This document shows positions 50,775 to 60,088 of a DNA stretch of 64,000 nucleotides, one piece after another. The stretch spans positions 109,413-173,412 of the forward strand of contig JAIOJV010000052.1 in the NCBI GenBank assembly GCA_019911805.1, given 5' to 3'. Source of the DNA: Gammaproteobacteria bacterium. GTDB lineage: Bacteria; Pseudomonadota; Gammaproteobacteria; Thiohalobacterales; Thiohalobacteraceae. The notes under the pieces are model-generated. The model searched no databases and had not been told where the DNA came from. It saw only the letters and a list, made by a program, of their open reading frames with translations. Both the position numbers and the translations under genes were made by a program. Position 1 is the first letter of the stretch. Each line of letters begins with the position of its first letter.

Positions 50775-52796
50775 ATGAACAACAAGATCAAAGTCGCGGT
50801 TATCGGATGTGGTCGGATGGGACTGCATCATATGAAGGCAATCGAAGTATTGGGTTTTTCACAACTGGTGGCGGTTGCCGATACGCATGTCGAGGAATCT
50901 AAAGTCCGTTCGACCTTACCCGAGGCGGTGCGTTTCTTCGCAGATCCGGTGCAGATGCTCGAAACCATGAAGCCCGATATCGTGCATATCGTTACCCCAC
51001 CAGATACCCATGTAGCGATGGCGCGGCTCGCACTGGAGCATGGCGCGCATATCTATGTTGAGAAGCCGTTCGCACTGTCCGTCGACGATACCCAAACGAT
51101 TCTCGATTTCGCCAAGGAACGTAATCTGAAGGTCTGCGCTGGCCATCAGGTGCTCTTCCAGCACTCTGGGCAGAACTACCGGCGTTACATGCCGATCGTG
51201 CGCACGGCAGTGCACATCGAAAGCTACTTTTCTTTCAAGACGGTGCGTCGTGTCGACGGAGGACTGATGGGGCCGGTCGAACAAGTGGTCGATATCCTGC
51301 CCCATCCGGTTTATCTGATGCTCGATGCCTTCGAAGCCGCATCGACTGATCAGATAGATACTCCGTGTGAGGTAATCGCCGTCGATGTCCATGCCAGTGG
51401 CGAAGTGCGTGCATTCATCAAACAAGGTGATGTTCCGGCAATTCTCACAGTCACCTTGCGTGGCCGACCGATCGAATCCTATTTGCGTATTGTCGGCACC
51501 AATGGATCTCTATGGGTCGATTTCGTGATCAGTGGCATCACCAGATTACTTGGTCCGGGCTTTTCTGTATTTTCCGCAGTGCTCAACCCGTTCATCCGCG
51601 CCAAACAGATATCGTTCGGTACCATCGCGAATATCTATCGGATGCTCACCCGCAAACACAAGAGTTATGCAGGGCTGGCGGAACTGATCGATGCCTTTCA
51701 TCACAGTGTCGCGGACGGCATATCGTCACCGGTTTCCCCGTATGCCATTCGAGAAACTGTGCGCCTGTGTGAACTCATCGGGAGCAAGCTGCAGGCCGAG
51801 GCCGAGCATGCCGAGCGGGAGGCAGCCACCAGGCTGGTCACGGAGGAAGCGGGCTTGTCACCTGTCGACAACACAAAAGGCCGGGTACTTGTAACCGGAG
51901 GCACGGGCTTCCTAGGCCGTGTCCTGGTCCAGCTGTTGCGGGGTCAGGGCTGGGCGGTCCGGGTCGTTGCCCGGCGCATACCATCGAGTGCCGATCGGAT
52001 ACCCGGTGTCGAGTATGTCCACGGTGACATAGGGGGGGAACTGCCGGATTCCGTCTTTGAGAGTGTGGATGCGATCGCCCATCTGGCGGCAGAAACTGCC
52101 GGTGGCAAGGAGGCACATGAGCGGAACACCATCGGCGCGACGCGTCTGCTGCTCGAGGCCGCTGCCCGACACGGCATCAGAAAATTCCTGCATACCAGCA
52201 GCATCGCCGTACTGAAGTCGAGCCATGAGGTTGGTGGACCCCTGTCGGAAAACTCCCCAGTCGACATCGGCAATCTCGCACGCGGCCCGTATGTGTGGGG
52301 TAAGGCCGAGGCCGAGCGTCTGGTAACAGAATTCTCTGCAGCCAATGACATCGAACAACGCCAAATCCGCCTGGGGCCATTAGTCGACTTCAAGGATTTC
52401 ACGCCGCCAGGACGTCTGGGGCGTGAAGTAGGACCCCTGTTCGTCGCCATGGGACTGCCGGGTAATCCGTTGAGCGTCTGTGATGTGCATACCGCCGCCG
52501 AGGTGATTCGCTATTACCTCTCCAATTTCGAGCAGGCGCCGGCGATGCTCAATCTGGTCGAATCGCCCCAGCCCACGCGTGGCGATCTTGTCAGGAGATT
52601 GCGCGCCGCGAGGCCGGAATTACGGCTCATATGGTTACCATTCCCCATCGTGCGGGTGATATCGGCCACACTCAAGTTGGTACTCAAACTCCTTAAGCCA
52701 GCCAACAAGCCATTGGACCTGTATTCGGCTTTTGCATCCGAAAAGTATGATGGCAGTCTGGCGGCAATGGTCATTCGTAAGGCGCGTGGCGGGTAG
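50775..52796 (+). CDS. Fused Gfo/Idh/MocA oxidoreductase and NAD-dependent epimerase
   Basis: A 673-residue two-domain protein. Residues 1-345 form a Gfo/Idh/MocA oxidoreductase: VAVIGCGRMGLHHMKAI (Rossmann), EKPFALSVDD (the E-K-P motif) and CAGHQVLFQHSGQNYRRY. Residues about 374-673 form an extended short-chain dehydrogenase: GRVLVTGGTGFLGRVLVQLL (G-x-x-G-x-x-G), VHGDI, HLAAETAGG, the catalytic serine in HTSSIAVL and Y-x-x-x-K as YVWGK. The two frames are continuous with a short alanine/glutamate-rich linker (QAEAEHAEREAATRLV). It probably makes a modified nucleotide sugar in two consecutive steps. Fusion of these two folds is uncommon. Confidence 0.88.
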   Translation: MNNKIKVAVIGCGRMGLHHMKAIEVLGFSQLVAVADTHVEESKVRSTLPEAVRFFADPVQMLETMKPDIVHIVTPPDTHVAMARLALEHGAHIYVEKPFALSVDDTQTILDFAKERNLKVCAGHQVLFQHSGQNYRRYMPIVRTAVHIESYFSFKTVRRVDGGLMGPVEQVVDILPHPVYLMLDAFEAASTDQIDTPCEVIAVDVHASGEVRAFIKQGDVPAILTVTLRGRPIESYLRIVGTNGSLWVDFVISGITRLLGPGFSVFSAVLNPFIRAKQISFGTIANIYRMLTRKHKSYAGLAELIDAFHHSVADGISSPVSPYAIRETVRLCELIGSKLQAEAEHAEREAATRLVTEEAGLSPVDNTKGRVLVTGGTGFLGRVLVQLLRGQGWAVRVVARRIPSSADRIPGVEYVHGDIGGELPDSVFESVDAIAHLAAETAGGKEAHERNTIGATRLLLEAAARHGIRKFLHTSSIAVLKSSHEVGGPLSENSPVDIGNLARGPYVWGKAEAERLVTEFSAANDIEQRQIRLGPLVDFKDFTPPGRLGREVGPLFVAMGLPGNPLSVCDVHTAAEVIRYYLSNFEQAPAMLNLVESPQPTRGDLVRRLRAARPELRLIWLPFPIVRVISATLKLVLKLLKPANKPLDLYSAFASEKYDGSLAAMVIRKARGG

Positions 52797-52916
52797 TCGG
52801 ACCCATGTCTTAGAGGATGTACCGGCTCACCTGTATTGCGACTCCAGGCCCGTGACAAAGGGTTGTGAACGCAAGAAAGTTGGATATACATGCAATAACA
52901 GGTAATCAGGCTTCGC

Positions 52917-54467
52917 ATGTCGACAACCACTTCGCGAGTGTTCAAGAACATCAGCGCCAATTGGCTCGCGCTGTTAATCAATATTGTCATTTCTTTTTTT
53001 CTGGCGCCATTCGTCGTCAACCACCTCGGTGCCGAGATGTACGGTATCTGGGCTGTCGCGATGCAGTTCACCGGGTACATCTACCTGATGGATTTTGGTG
53101 TCAGGGACTCATTGATCCGCTACACAGCAAAATACCGTGCCTCCGGTAATGCGCTGGCGTTGAGACGTATACTCTCGGTTGCAATATTGATTTACCTGCC
53201 TGTCTTTCTAGCTGCCTTGTTGGCGGCGGCCGGCATCGCTTACGGATTGTCGAAATGGGCCAATATCGAGGGTGAACTCGTCAATGCCGCACGCATCACC
53301 GTGTTCCTGGTGGGTGCCAGCATCGCCTCTACATTTCTGTTCAATATCTATACTGGCCTGCTGCAGGGTCTTCAACGCTTCGACGTCACCAATAGCATCT
53401 ATGTGGTGATCGGTTTGCTCAGGGCGACAACGATCGTCATCGTGCTGAAGGCTGGAGGAGGCGTGGTCGAGATGGCCTGGATACAGTTCGGTTTTACCGT
53501 ACTGGCCGGGATTGCCTGTTATTTCGCTGCTAACATCTTCATGAAGCAAGCCGGGCTGAGCCTGCGACCGGCTCGTGTGACCGGACGGAAGCTCCGCGCA
53601 CTGCTACGCCTCGTGTCTGGCTACAGTGTGTACGTCTTTATCAACAATATCGGCCAGAAGCTCGCTTTCGCCACCGATGCCCTGGTCATCTCCCTGTTCA
53701 TGCCAATTGCGGCAGTAACGTTTTATGCGATCGCCGGCAACCTGATCAGCTATTTACATGCCCTGGTCTCCGCGACTGCCACAGTTTTCACTCCAGTTGC
53801 GAGCCAGTATGCCGCGCGCAAGGATAAGGAGGGACTACGCATGCTCATGCTCAGATCCACTCGACTTAACCTGATGATAGGCCTGCCTATCGCCTGCACT
53901 TATGTCATGCTGGGAGATATTTTTATTGGTCTATGGATGGGGGACCAATTCGTCGAACAGGCCAGTATGGTATTGCTGATTCTCGGCCTAACACAGATAC
54001 TTTCATTCCCTCATTACTCAATCGCCAGCATTCTGTACGGGATAGGCCGTCACCGGACGCTGGCTTTTCTACGAATGGGCGAGGGCATCATCAACTTAGT
54101 ATTGAGCATGATCTTGGTCCAGTCCATGGGATTGATGGGTGTCGCACTAGGGACAGCGATTCCTCATACTGTGATTTTCGGTGTGATCCTACCGATACAT
54201 GCCTGTTCCTTGCTGGGTATTTCCTGGTGGAAATACATAACAAGCAGCTTGGTGGGGCCACTACTGAACGCGATACCATTCATGCTGGCCGCATGGTTTG
54301 TGCATGAGGAGGTAGTACCGACAAACCTGGTATCTTTCTTCTCAATTGTTGCCGTATTGTGTTTCCTATATGTGATTACCGGATACAGGCTTTGCCTCAA
54401 TGGCGAAGAACGCGGCATGGTCCGCGCACGCCTGCAGCGATATCTTCCAGTAAGGCAGGCACGGTGA
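52917..54467 (+). CDS. Oligosaccharide-unit flippase, Wzx-like
   Basis: A 516-residue polytopic MATE-like protein of the polysaccharide-transporter family. The opening SRVFKNISANWLALLINIVISFFLAPFVVNHLGAEMYGIWAVAMQFTGYIYLMDFGVRDSLIRYTAKYRA is classic. About twelve to fourteen membrane segments are visible, and the middle contains the FMPIAAVTFYAIAGNLISYL helix and GLPIACTYVMLGDIFIGLWMG. It should move undecaprenyl-linked repeat units across the inner membrane. It overlaps the next glycosyltransferase gene by four bases (GTGA). Confidence 0.92.
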   Translation: MSTTTSRVFKNISANWLALLINIVISFFLAPFVVNHLGAEMYGIWAVAMQFTGYIYLMDFGVRDSLIRYTAKYRASGNALALRRILSVAILIYLPVFLAALLAAAGIAYGLSKWANIEGELVNAARITVFLVGASIASTFLFNIYTGLLQGLQRFDVTNSIYVVIGLLRATTIVIVLKAGGGVVEMAWIQFGFTVLAGIACYFAANIFMKQAGLSLRPARVTGRKLRALLRLVSGYSVYVFINNIGQKLAFATDALVISLFMPIAAVTFYAIAGNLISYLHALVSATATVFTPVASQYAARKDKEGLRMLMLRSTRLNLMIGLPIACTYVMLGDIFIGLWMGDQFVEQASMVLLILGLTQILSFPHYSIASILYGIGRHRTLAFLRMGEGIINLVLSMILVQSMGLMGVALGTAIPHTVIFGVILPIHACSLLGISWWKYITSSLVGPLLNAIPFMLAAWFVHEEVVPTNLVSFFSIVAVLCFLYVITGYRLCLNGEERGMVRARLQRYLPVRQAR

Positions 54468-55645
54468 AGCGGCGCATATTATTTCTCGAGCACAGCACCG
54501 ATGGCACCATCGGAGGGTCACATCTTTGTCTTCTGGAAATTTGTCACAATCTTGATCCGAATAAATTTCAGGCAGTCGTGGTCTTTTTCGAATCCAACCC
54601 GCTTATCGATGATTTTCGTGCGACGGGTGCTGAAGTACATATACTGAAACTAGCAGCTAACTGGGTTCCTCCGAAATTCATACCGAATTTTGTGGCTCGG
54701 GTACTCAGTTTTTCTGTCAACCTTGCTCGCGTTCTATTGGTCCGGACGGCGGCATGGAGTCTGTTGCTGCGGCGTCTGAAGATAGATATCGTCCATATAA
54801 ACAATGCCTGTGGCTATGACCATGACCTGATGTTGGCGGCTCGATTGACCCGAAAGCCATGTCTGGTACACGAGCGCGGAATACAGCCGTATATCGGTTA
54901 TCGCACACGGTATTTTGCAAATCGGGTAGACCGTATAGTGGCGATCTCGGATGCGGTTGCCGATAATCTTATAAGCCAGGGAATCCATCCAGAACGGATT
55001 GTAAGGATTGACGATGGTATTGATGCAAGCCGCTTTACCCAGCACGAATCTGAAACGGTTATACGTGCTCGATATGGCATTGATGCTGATACGCCAACAA
55101 TCGGTATCGTCGGTAACATCAAAAGCTGGAAAGGACAGCACATCGTTGTCGATGCTGTTGGTATCCTGATCCGAGAGTATCCGCGGTTGCGTTGCCTGGT
55201 CATCGGCAGTGTCGCTGATACAGACTATCATCAGGAATTGCTTTCTCGCGCCAAATCGGCAGGTATCCCGAGTTCTTCGTTGATTTTTACTGGTTATGTA
55301 CCACACCCGGCGGATCTGATGCGGGTCATGGATATCGTTATCCATGCCTCAGTAGAACCGGAGCCCTTCGGTATTGTCCTCCTGGAAGCGATGGGCTGCG
55401 GAAAACCATTGATTGCCACCAATATCGGAGGACCGAGAGAAATCGTTGTGCATGGAGAAACTGGGTTGCTGGTCAACCCGGGAGACCATGAGGCACTCGC
55501 GCGCGCCGTATCTGATCTCCTTGCCGATCCGGTGGGAGCAAAGCGCATGGGTGAAAGAGCGCGTGTCCGTTATTATGAGCGCTACACCATACAAAAAAAT
55601 GTAGCAGCAATCGAGCGTGAGTATTTGGCCTTATTGAGGCACTAG
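54464..55645 (+). CDS. Glycosyltransferase family 4
   Basis: A 393-residue GT-B glycosyltransferase. GTG 54464 overlaps the flippase stop; the protein starts MKRRILFLEHSTDGTIGGSHLCLLEICHNLDPNKF, which has the glycine-rich GGSHL acceptor motif. The donor domain has IGIVGNIKSWKGQHIVVDAVGIL, LIFTGYVPHPADLMRVMDIVIHASVEPEPFGIVLLEAMGCGKPLIATNIGGPREIV with a full E-x7-E, and LVNPGDHEALARAVSDLL. It is a retaining enzyme by family. It belongs to the same operon as the flippase. Confidence 0.92.
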   Translation: MKRRILFLEHSTDGTIGGSHLCLLEICHNLDPNKFQAVVVFFESNPLIDDFRATGAEVHILKLAANWVPPKFIPNFVARVLSFSVNLARVLLVRTAAWSLLLRRLKIDIVHINNACGYDHDLMLAARLTRKPCLVHERGIQPYIGYRTRYFANRVDRIVAISDAVADNLISQGIHPERIVRIDDGIDASRFTQHESETVIRARYGIDADTPTIGIVGNIKSWKGQHIVVDAVGILIREYPRLRCLVIGSVADTDYHQELLSRAKSAGIPSSSLIFTGYVPHPADLMRVMDIVIHASVEPEPFGIVLLEAMGCGKPLIATNIGGPREIVVHGETGLLVNPGDHEALARAVSDLLADPVGAKRMGERARVRYYERYTIQKNVAAIEREYLALLRH

Positions 55646-55678
55646 GGCGCATATGCTTGCTGCATATCCACCAATAGG

Positions 55679-56821
55679 ATGTCTGGCGACGTGAAAAAGT
55701 ACAAGATCCTCATCACGATCAGCGAGCTTATGTACAGCTCCCAGGTTAGAAACTTGTGTGACTTGGTTTCAATGCTCGATAAGAACAGATTCGATATCGA
55801 GATCGGTGCGTTAGCGACGGGTGACGAGGCTCATGATGAAGTAGCCAAGCTTGGTGTGAAAATCTACCGTCTGAGGCTCCTGCCGACACGAAAATTTAAT
55901 TTCTCGAACTTGATCGATTTCGCGAAAAGCCCGTTCATCATTGCTTTCAAGCAGTACCACCTGGTGCATTCACTGCTCTATCAGGCGCCTTTTACCGAGC
56001 CATTCTTTTTCAAGCTCCTGACCAGAACCAAGTATGTCTATACCAAGTCAAATCTGGAATGGGGGAACCACCCGGAAAACTGGAAATGGAAATGCCGGCT
56101 ATCGGACCGCATTGTGAGCATTTCTGCAGCAACCGATAAACTCCTCGATGAAAAAGGGTTCGGTGACAAGAAGGCCAAAATCTACTTAGGCATCGATACG
56201 GGCCATTTCAAACATTCTGACCAAGCACGTTCCGACATGCGTGCCCGGTATCAAATTCCAGATGACGCCATCGTGTTCGGATGTGCCGCACAGTTCATAG
56301 AATGGAAGGAGCATCTGACCGTCTTCAGTGCATTTTGCAGGCTGGCGGATAAATATCCGAACATCTACCTTCTCTACTGCGGACCAAACCATAACGACGC
56401 CTACTATCATGAGGTGGTCAACGAGATCAATTCAAGCCGATACAGTGACCGAGTCAGGATGCTCGGTACACTTAGTGACATGCCGAGTTTCTATTCGGCC
56501 ATCGATTGTTTTGTACTCGCCAGCCGATATGAGACCTTCGGCTATGTTTATGTGGAAGCCATGAGTTGTCATCGCCCCGCGATCGGCTGCAGGGTTGCCG
56601 GCCCGCTAGAGATCATCGACGAAGGGGAAACCGGATATCACACGAAAATATCCGATCCGGACGATCTGTCAGCCCAGATGGAGAAATACCTGTTGGCACC
56701 CGAGTTGATCGAACGCCATGGCGATGCGGCACGTAAGCGAGTTATCGATTTGTTCTCAAAAGAGACAATGGCGAGAAAGACTCAGGAGCTTTATCTCGAG
56801 ATGCTTGAGGGCAGGGGATAG
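55679..56821 (+). CDS. Glycosyltransferase family 4
   Basis: A 380-residue GT-B enzyme with the donor-site pattern FVLASRYETFGYVYVEAMSCHRPAIGCRVAGPLEIIDEGETGY, an intact E-x7-E. The N-terminal part begins KKYKILITISELMYSSQVRNLCDLVSML and continues with lysine-rich, AT-rich codons unlike those of the core genome, which suggests recent acquisition. ATG 55679 immediately follows ATAGG; GTG 55691 is an alternative. It is the last plus-strand gene before the minus-strand beta-helix gene. Confidence 0.9.
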   Translation: MSGDVKKYKILITISELMYSSQVRNLCDLVSMLDKNRFDIEIGALATGDEAHDEVAKLGVKIYRLRLLPTRKFNFSNLIDFAKSPFIIAFKQYHLVHSLLYQAPFTEPFFFKLLTRTKYVYTKSNLEWGNHPENWKWKCRLSDRIVSISAATDKLLDEKGFGDKKAKIYLGIDTGHFKHSDQARSDMRARYQIPDDAIVFGCAAQFIEWKEHLTVFSAFCRLADKYPNIYLLYCGPNHNDAYYHEVVNEINSSRYSDRVRMLGTLSDMPSFYSAIDCFVLASRYETFGYVYVEAMSCHRPAIGCRVAGPLEIIDEGETGYHTKISDPDDLSAQMEKYLLAPELIERHGDAARKRVIDLFSKETMARKTQELYLEMLEGRG

Positions 56822-56923
56822 ATACGGGACGCCTGCTTCGGTCAGACAGCCCATAACCAGTTAATGAATCGGGCCGAACCCCAATGGGATGCGACCCGTT
56901 TCTGACCAAATATCCTACGTCTG

Positions 56924-58372
56924 TCAACGCACAATCTCGATATCGGTCGGTGGACTCGGTGCGGCGAAGGCATTGGTAACCGTCGACGTTGGGCCAATAA
57001 CTTCGTTGCCTGTGACGTAAGCCCCGATGGGGATGGCATCCGAAGTGGAACCATTACCATTCAAATCCAGGATGTCGATACCCATGCTGCGGAGTGGCGA
57101 GCCACTGGACAGGCGAAAATCTGTGGAACTGACGTACTGAGGGTTCAGAGCAGATGTAGCCACCGTGTCTTTATTGAAAGTGCTTTGCCATCCGCTGAGT
57201 GAATACGTGCGGTATGCGATATAAGCACCTGCAGTATTTGAATAGTAGTTGTTGTGTGAAAATGTCGTCGCGCTGATGTTGGCATTGAAAGCGGTATCCC
57301 AAGCTGCGACGCCGGCAGAACTATTGGTCACAAGATTGTTCCGGAAGGTCAAGTCGCGATAGCCATTGTATCCTGGCCGCAAAAGAATGGCGGCACCTTC
57401 ATTACCCCCCGAGAGGCCGACCCGATGGAATGTATTGTTGGCAACGGTCACCTTGGCGGGTGAAACGCTATCATAGCCGATGAAGATCACGCCGCCGAAT
57501 GTTGCATCGACGATCAGGTTTCGGTAGACATACGACATCGACAGGTTAGCAGCGCTGCCGATGCCACCGAACTGGATCGCGTTAGAGACATTATGGATAT
57601 AGTTGTTGCGCAAAGTGATCCCATGCTGAGGGAGATTGTCACCCGGGTGGTCACCCTTGATGAAAATACCGGTTATCGCATTGAAACACTCATTGTGCTC
57701 GAATATTGAGTTCGCGACGTCATAGGTCATGATGCAAGCAGCATTCATACCGGTATCGGTGAAGCCGGATATGACGTTGTTCGCCAGTATGATGTTGCTC
57801 GCCCGTTCGACGCGGATACCAACGTGATTGTCATTCCAGTTAATGACGCGGCCGATGATGCGGGCATTCTTAATGGTGATATGATGTGAATCCCACACGG
57901 TCACGGGCCCCGTATCCGCGGTGGTGGAGATGCTTGTCTCGTTCAGAATGAACCCATCCCAGACAATATATGAGCGGCTGAGCGCGCCGATGATCGGCTG
58001 AGCACCGGTCGAGGCGGTCAGATACACGTCGCCGTTTGCGCGGATCGTGATTGGTGCATTTGCTGTGCCGTTGTTCGTGGGGTTATAGATTGGATTCAAG
58101 CGGGAATTCGTCGCCGCGCTAGTACCATAAGTACCTGCAGCAACATTCACGTTATCACCGGCACGGGCAGCTTCTGATGCGTTTTGGGAGGCAATAGAAG
58201 TACTCCCCCACATCGCACGACCCAGTGTTCTCCAGGGCGACGCTGCGCTATTGTTGGAATAGCTAACGCTATCATTACCTGTTGCGCCGTTCACATACAA
58301 TTCCTTGGCTTGGACGTTGAAGGCAAGAATTCCGATTGCCACGGCAAACAGTACTGAATAGTTACGCATCAT
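56924..58372 (-). CDS. Exported right-handed beta-helix protein
   Basis: A 482-residue protein with signal peptide MMRNYSVLFAVAIGILAFNVQA. The mature start KELYVNGATGNDSVSYSNNSAASPWRTLGRAM is the DUF1565-like opening of parallel beta-helix proteins, with NVAAGTYGT next. Repeated N-x-x-I/V-x-N rungs follow (NIILANNVISGF, FEHNECFN, ITLRNNYIHNV, VTVANNTFHRV, LTFRNNLVTN). The fold is that of pectate-lyase-like enzymes, so it could be a lyase or epimerase for the polysaccharide. No catalytic set is identifiable by eye. It is convergent with the upstream glycosyltransferase cluster. Confidence 0.88.
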   Translation of the reverse strand: MMRNYSVLFAVAIGILAFNVQAKELYVNGATGNDSVSYSNNSAASPWRTLGRAMWGSTSIASQNASEAARAGDNVNVAAGTYGTSAATNSRLNPIYNPTNNGTANAPITIRANGDVYLTASTGAQPIIGALSRSYIVWDGFILNETSISTTADTGPVTVWDSHHITIKNARIIGRVINWNDNHVGIRVERASNIILANNVISGFTDTGMNAACIMTYDVANSIFEHNECFNAITGIFIKGDHPGDNLPQHGITLRNNYIHNVSNAIQFGGIGSAANLSMSYVYRNLIVDATFGGVIFIGYDSVSPAKVTVANNTFHRVGLSGGNEGAAILLRPGYNGYRDLTFRNNLVTNSSAGVAAWDTAFNANISATTFSHNNYYSNTAGAYIAYRTYSLSGWQSTFNKDTVATSALNPQYVSSTDFRLSSGSPLRSMGIDILDLNGNGSTSDAIPIGAYVTGNEVIGPTSTVTNAFAAPSPPTDIEIVR

Positions 58373-58742
58373 AGACCCCGCTCACTTCCCATTTGCTATA
58401 AAACTAATGAATTCGACCCGATATAGCTGCTCCGGTCCGTTATCGTGGCATGCCCATCGGGTTAGCGTGCAGTGTTGCCTCAGGCTGAGCAATAGGCTGT
58501 GATCGATTGCCCAAATACGAATTGTTTTCGCTCGAAGTGTGGACGGGCTCTCATGATCCCGTTATTACGCATAATTTACCGGGCCCCGAACTGCTTGGTC
58601 GAATCCTGGTTGAATTGATTTGCACAATGATTAAGCAGAGCCCATCCAGATGCTATGATGAACCGCACACAAGCGCTCCATCTCTAGTAAATACCGGTAG
58701 GAATAGACGAGATAAGTCCTGTTTGTCGACAAATTGAACACG

Positions 58743-58759
58743 TGTAAGAATGCCTTACA
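58743..58759 (+). promoter_or_regulatory. Inverted repeat TGTAAG-N5-CTTACA
   Basis: Perfect six-base arms 182 bases before the -24 element of the VPLPA-CTERM gene, a distance suitable for an enhancer-binding protein. The core GTAA-N7-TTAC recurs at 58916-58930, next to the promoter. Confidence 0.55.
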
Positions 58760-58820
58760 AGCTAATTGGCTAGATTATCATGTTGATTGATAAGTATAAA
58801 TTACCGGTTCTCCGTAGCCT

Positions 58821-58839
58821 CCAACACAGGATGTGTTGG
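58821..58839 (+). promoter_or_regulatory. Inverted repeat CCAACACA-N3-TGTGTTGG
   Basis: Perfect eight-base arms with spacer GGA, about 100 bases upstream of the sigma-54 promoter. It could be an upstream activator site or a transcript hairpin. Confidence 0.5.
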
Positions 58840-58940
58840 ATAAATTTACACTTCCATCCTCAATTAGGCTAATTTTATGGTGGGGAATCCACATCTTACA
58901 TTTTGATTTTTCACAGTAAATGCCCCTTACATAATTATGG

Positions 58941-58956
58941 TGGCACGGTAATTGCT
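58941..58956 (+). promoter_or_regulatory. Sigma-54 promoter of the VPLPA-CTERM gene
   Basis: TGGCACGGTAATTGCT matches the sigma-54 consensus TGGCACGN4TTGCW at every specified base. Transcription should start near 58967, about 78 bases before ATG 59045. Exosortase-substrate genes in other proteobacteria are known to depend on RpoN with the PrsK/PrsR two-component system. Confidence 0.88.
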
Positions 58957-59044
58957 AATATAGCTCATAGGGTATGTCGATATTTGCCTGGCACGCATTG
59001 CCGGTCGTCGGCAGCACAGATGGTTCAGGTTTGGGAGGTGATGC

Positions 59045-59803
59045 ATGGATAAGTTGATTGGCTGCGCGACGGCCGTGGTGCTCGCGTGTGGGGTCACGGT
59101 GGCTGAGGCATCTCTGATCGATCGCGGTAACGGACTTATCTACGACGATGTGCTGGACATCACCTGGCTCCAGGACGCCCGGTTGGCTGCCTCCGCCACT
59201 TTCGGCACTCCAGGTATCCGAGTGGATGATGCAGGCAATCCGGGCGCGATGACCTGGGATACGGCCTTCAAGTGGATTGAGGCTATGAATCATGCAGGTT
59301 ACAAGGGCTTCAATAACTGGCGCATGCCGACGGTGACGCCGGTTAACGGTTCATATTTTCAATACGATGTTTCCTACGACGGCAGTACGGACAAGGGCTT
59401 CAACAATACCTCGACCAGCAATGAACTGTCGCACCTGTACTACGTGGGTTTGGGCAATCTCGGGCTATGTTCGACCGATAACCCTGTCGGTTCTGACAGT
59501 GATTCCTGCAATCAGAGTGTCGGTGATACTTGGGGCCTGCAGAACACCGGCCCCTTCGATAACCTGATCGCGGGCCGCTACTGGACCAGTGTGCACGATA
59601 CCCGTCCTGACCAGCAGCGCGCATTCGATCTTGACGCCACTTTCGGGCAGATGGGTACGGGGGCTACGAATGGGTATAAATTCGTCTGGGCGGTCCTTGA
59701 CGGCGATGTCGCGGCCGTTCCCGTTCCAGCTGCCGCATGGCTGCTGGGTTCTGGCCTAGTGGCTCTTTGGGGGGTGGGACGTAGCAGGCGCCATACCTCC
59801 TGA
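59045..59803 (+). CDS. Exported DUF1566-like protein with VPLPA-CTERM sorting tail
   Basis: A 252-residue protein with signal peptide MDKLIGCATAVVLACGVTVAEA. The body starts SLIDRGNGLIYDDVLDITWLQDARLA, with the NWRMPTVTPVNG and GRYWTSVHDTRPDQQRAFDLD blocks of the DUF1566/Lcl-like fold. The C-terminus VPVPAAAWLLGSGLVALWGVGRSRRHTS is an exosortase sorting signal: V-P-x-P-A, hydrophobic helix, arginine cluster. It is preceded by GGGAGGTG and a sigma-54 promoter. It should be processed by an exosortase and sent to the surface or the exopolysaccharide. The exosortase gene itself is not in the window but the sugar transferase at the right end is of the associated type. Confidence 0.93.
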   Translation: MDKLIGCATAVVLACGVTVAEASLIDRGNGLIYDDVLDITWLQDARLAASATFGTPGIRVDDAGNPGAMTWDTAFKWIEAMNHAGYKGFNNWRMPTVTPVNGSYFQYDVSYDGSTDKGFNNTSTSNELSHLYYVGLGNLGLCSTDNPVGSDSDSCNQSVGDTWGLQNTGPFDNLIAGRYWTSVHDTRPDQQRAFDLDATFGQMGTGATNGYKFVWAVLDGDVAAVPVPAAAWLLGSGLVALWGVGRSRRHTS

Positions 59804-59876
59804 TACACGTGGTGCCCCGGAGGACCACACCACTGTTGCGGCGCAGAACTTATAAAGCTGATCGCACCATTCCATA

Positions 59877-59914
59877 CCCTTCTGCAGTGCTCTGATCAAC
59901 TTTCAGCAGAAGGG
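59877..59914 (+). terminator. Stem-loop 3' of the VPLPA-CTERM gene
   Basis: CCCTTCTGC (59877-59885) and GCAGAAGGG (59906-59914) pair perfectly with a 20-base loop, 74 bases after the stop. No T-run follows, so termination is uncertain. Confidence 0.4.
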
Positions 59915-60088
59915 GGGAAGAGCCAACCTCGCTACTCAGCCTCTCATGATTGCGATCACCAAACGGTGTCCGGCACCCTGTCACTTCAACCAAGCGTAGC
60001 TGATTGTCTCGGGCACGGCCGTTGTGTGCCAGCCAATTCAGCCAGACCTTACCCCAGACCTTTCTCCCGCCAACTAGCGTACTCCCAA

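Larger units (their letters stand above)
58373..59044. other. AT-rich regulatory gap before the VPLPA-CTERM gene
   Basis: This 672-base gap between divergent genes has no convincing gene. It contains inverted repeats TGTAAG-N5-CTTACA (58743-58759) and CCAACACA-GGA-TGTGTTGG (58821-58839), a second GTAA-N7-TTAC site (58916-58930) and the sigma-54 promoter at 58941. Its composition is clearly more AT-rich than the flanks. Confidence 0.7.

Noticed and set aside
58507-58737. A 76-codon plus-strand open frame in the beta-helix / VPLPA-CTERM gap
   Set aside because: No ribosome-binding site, no family resemblance, and it lies in an AT-rich regulatory gap.
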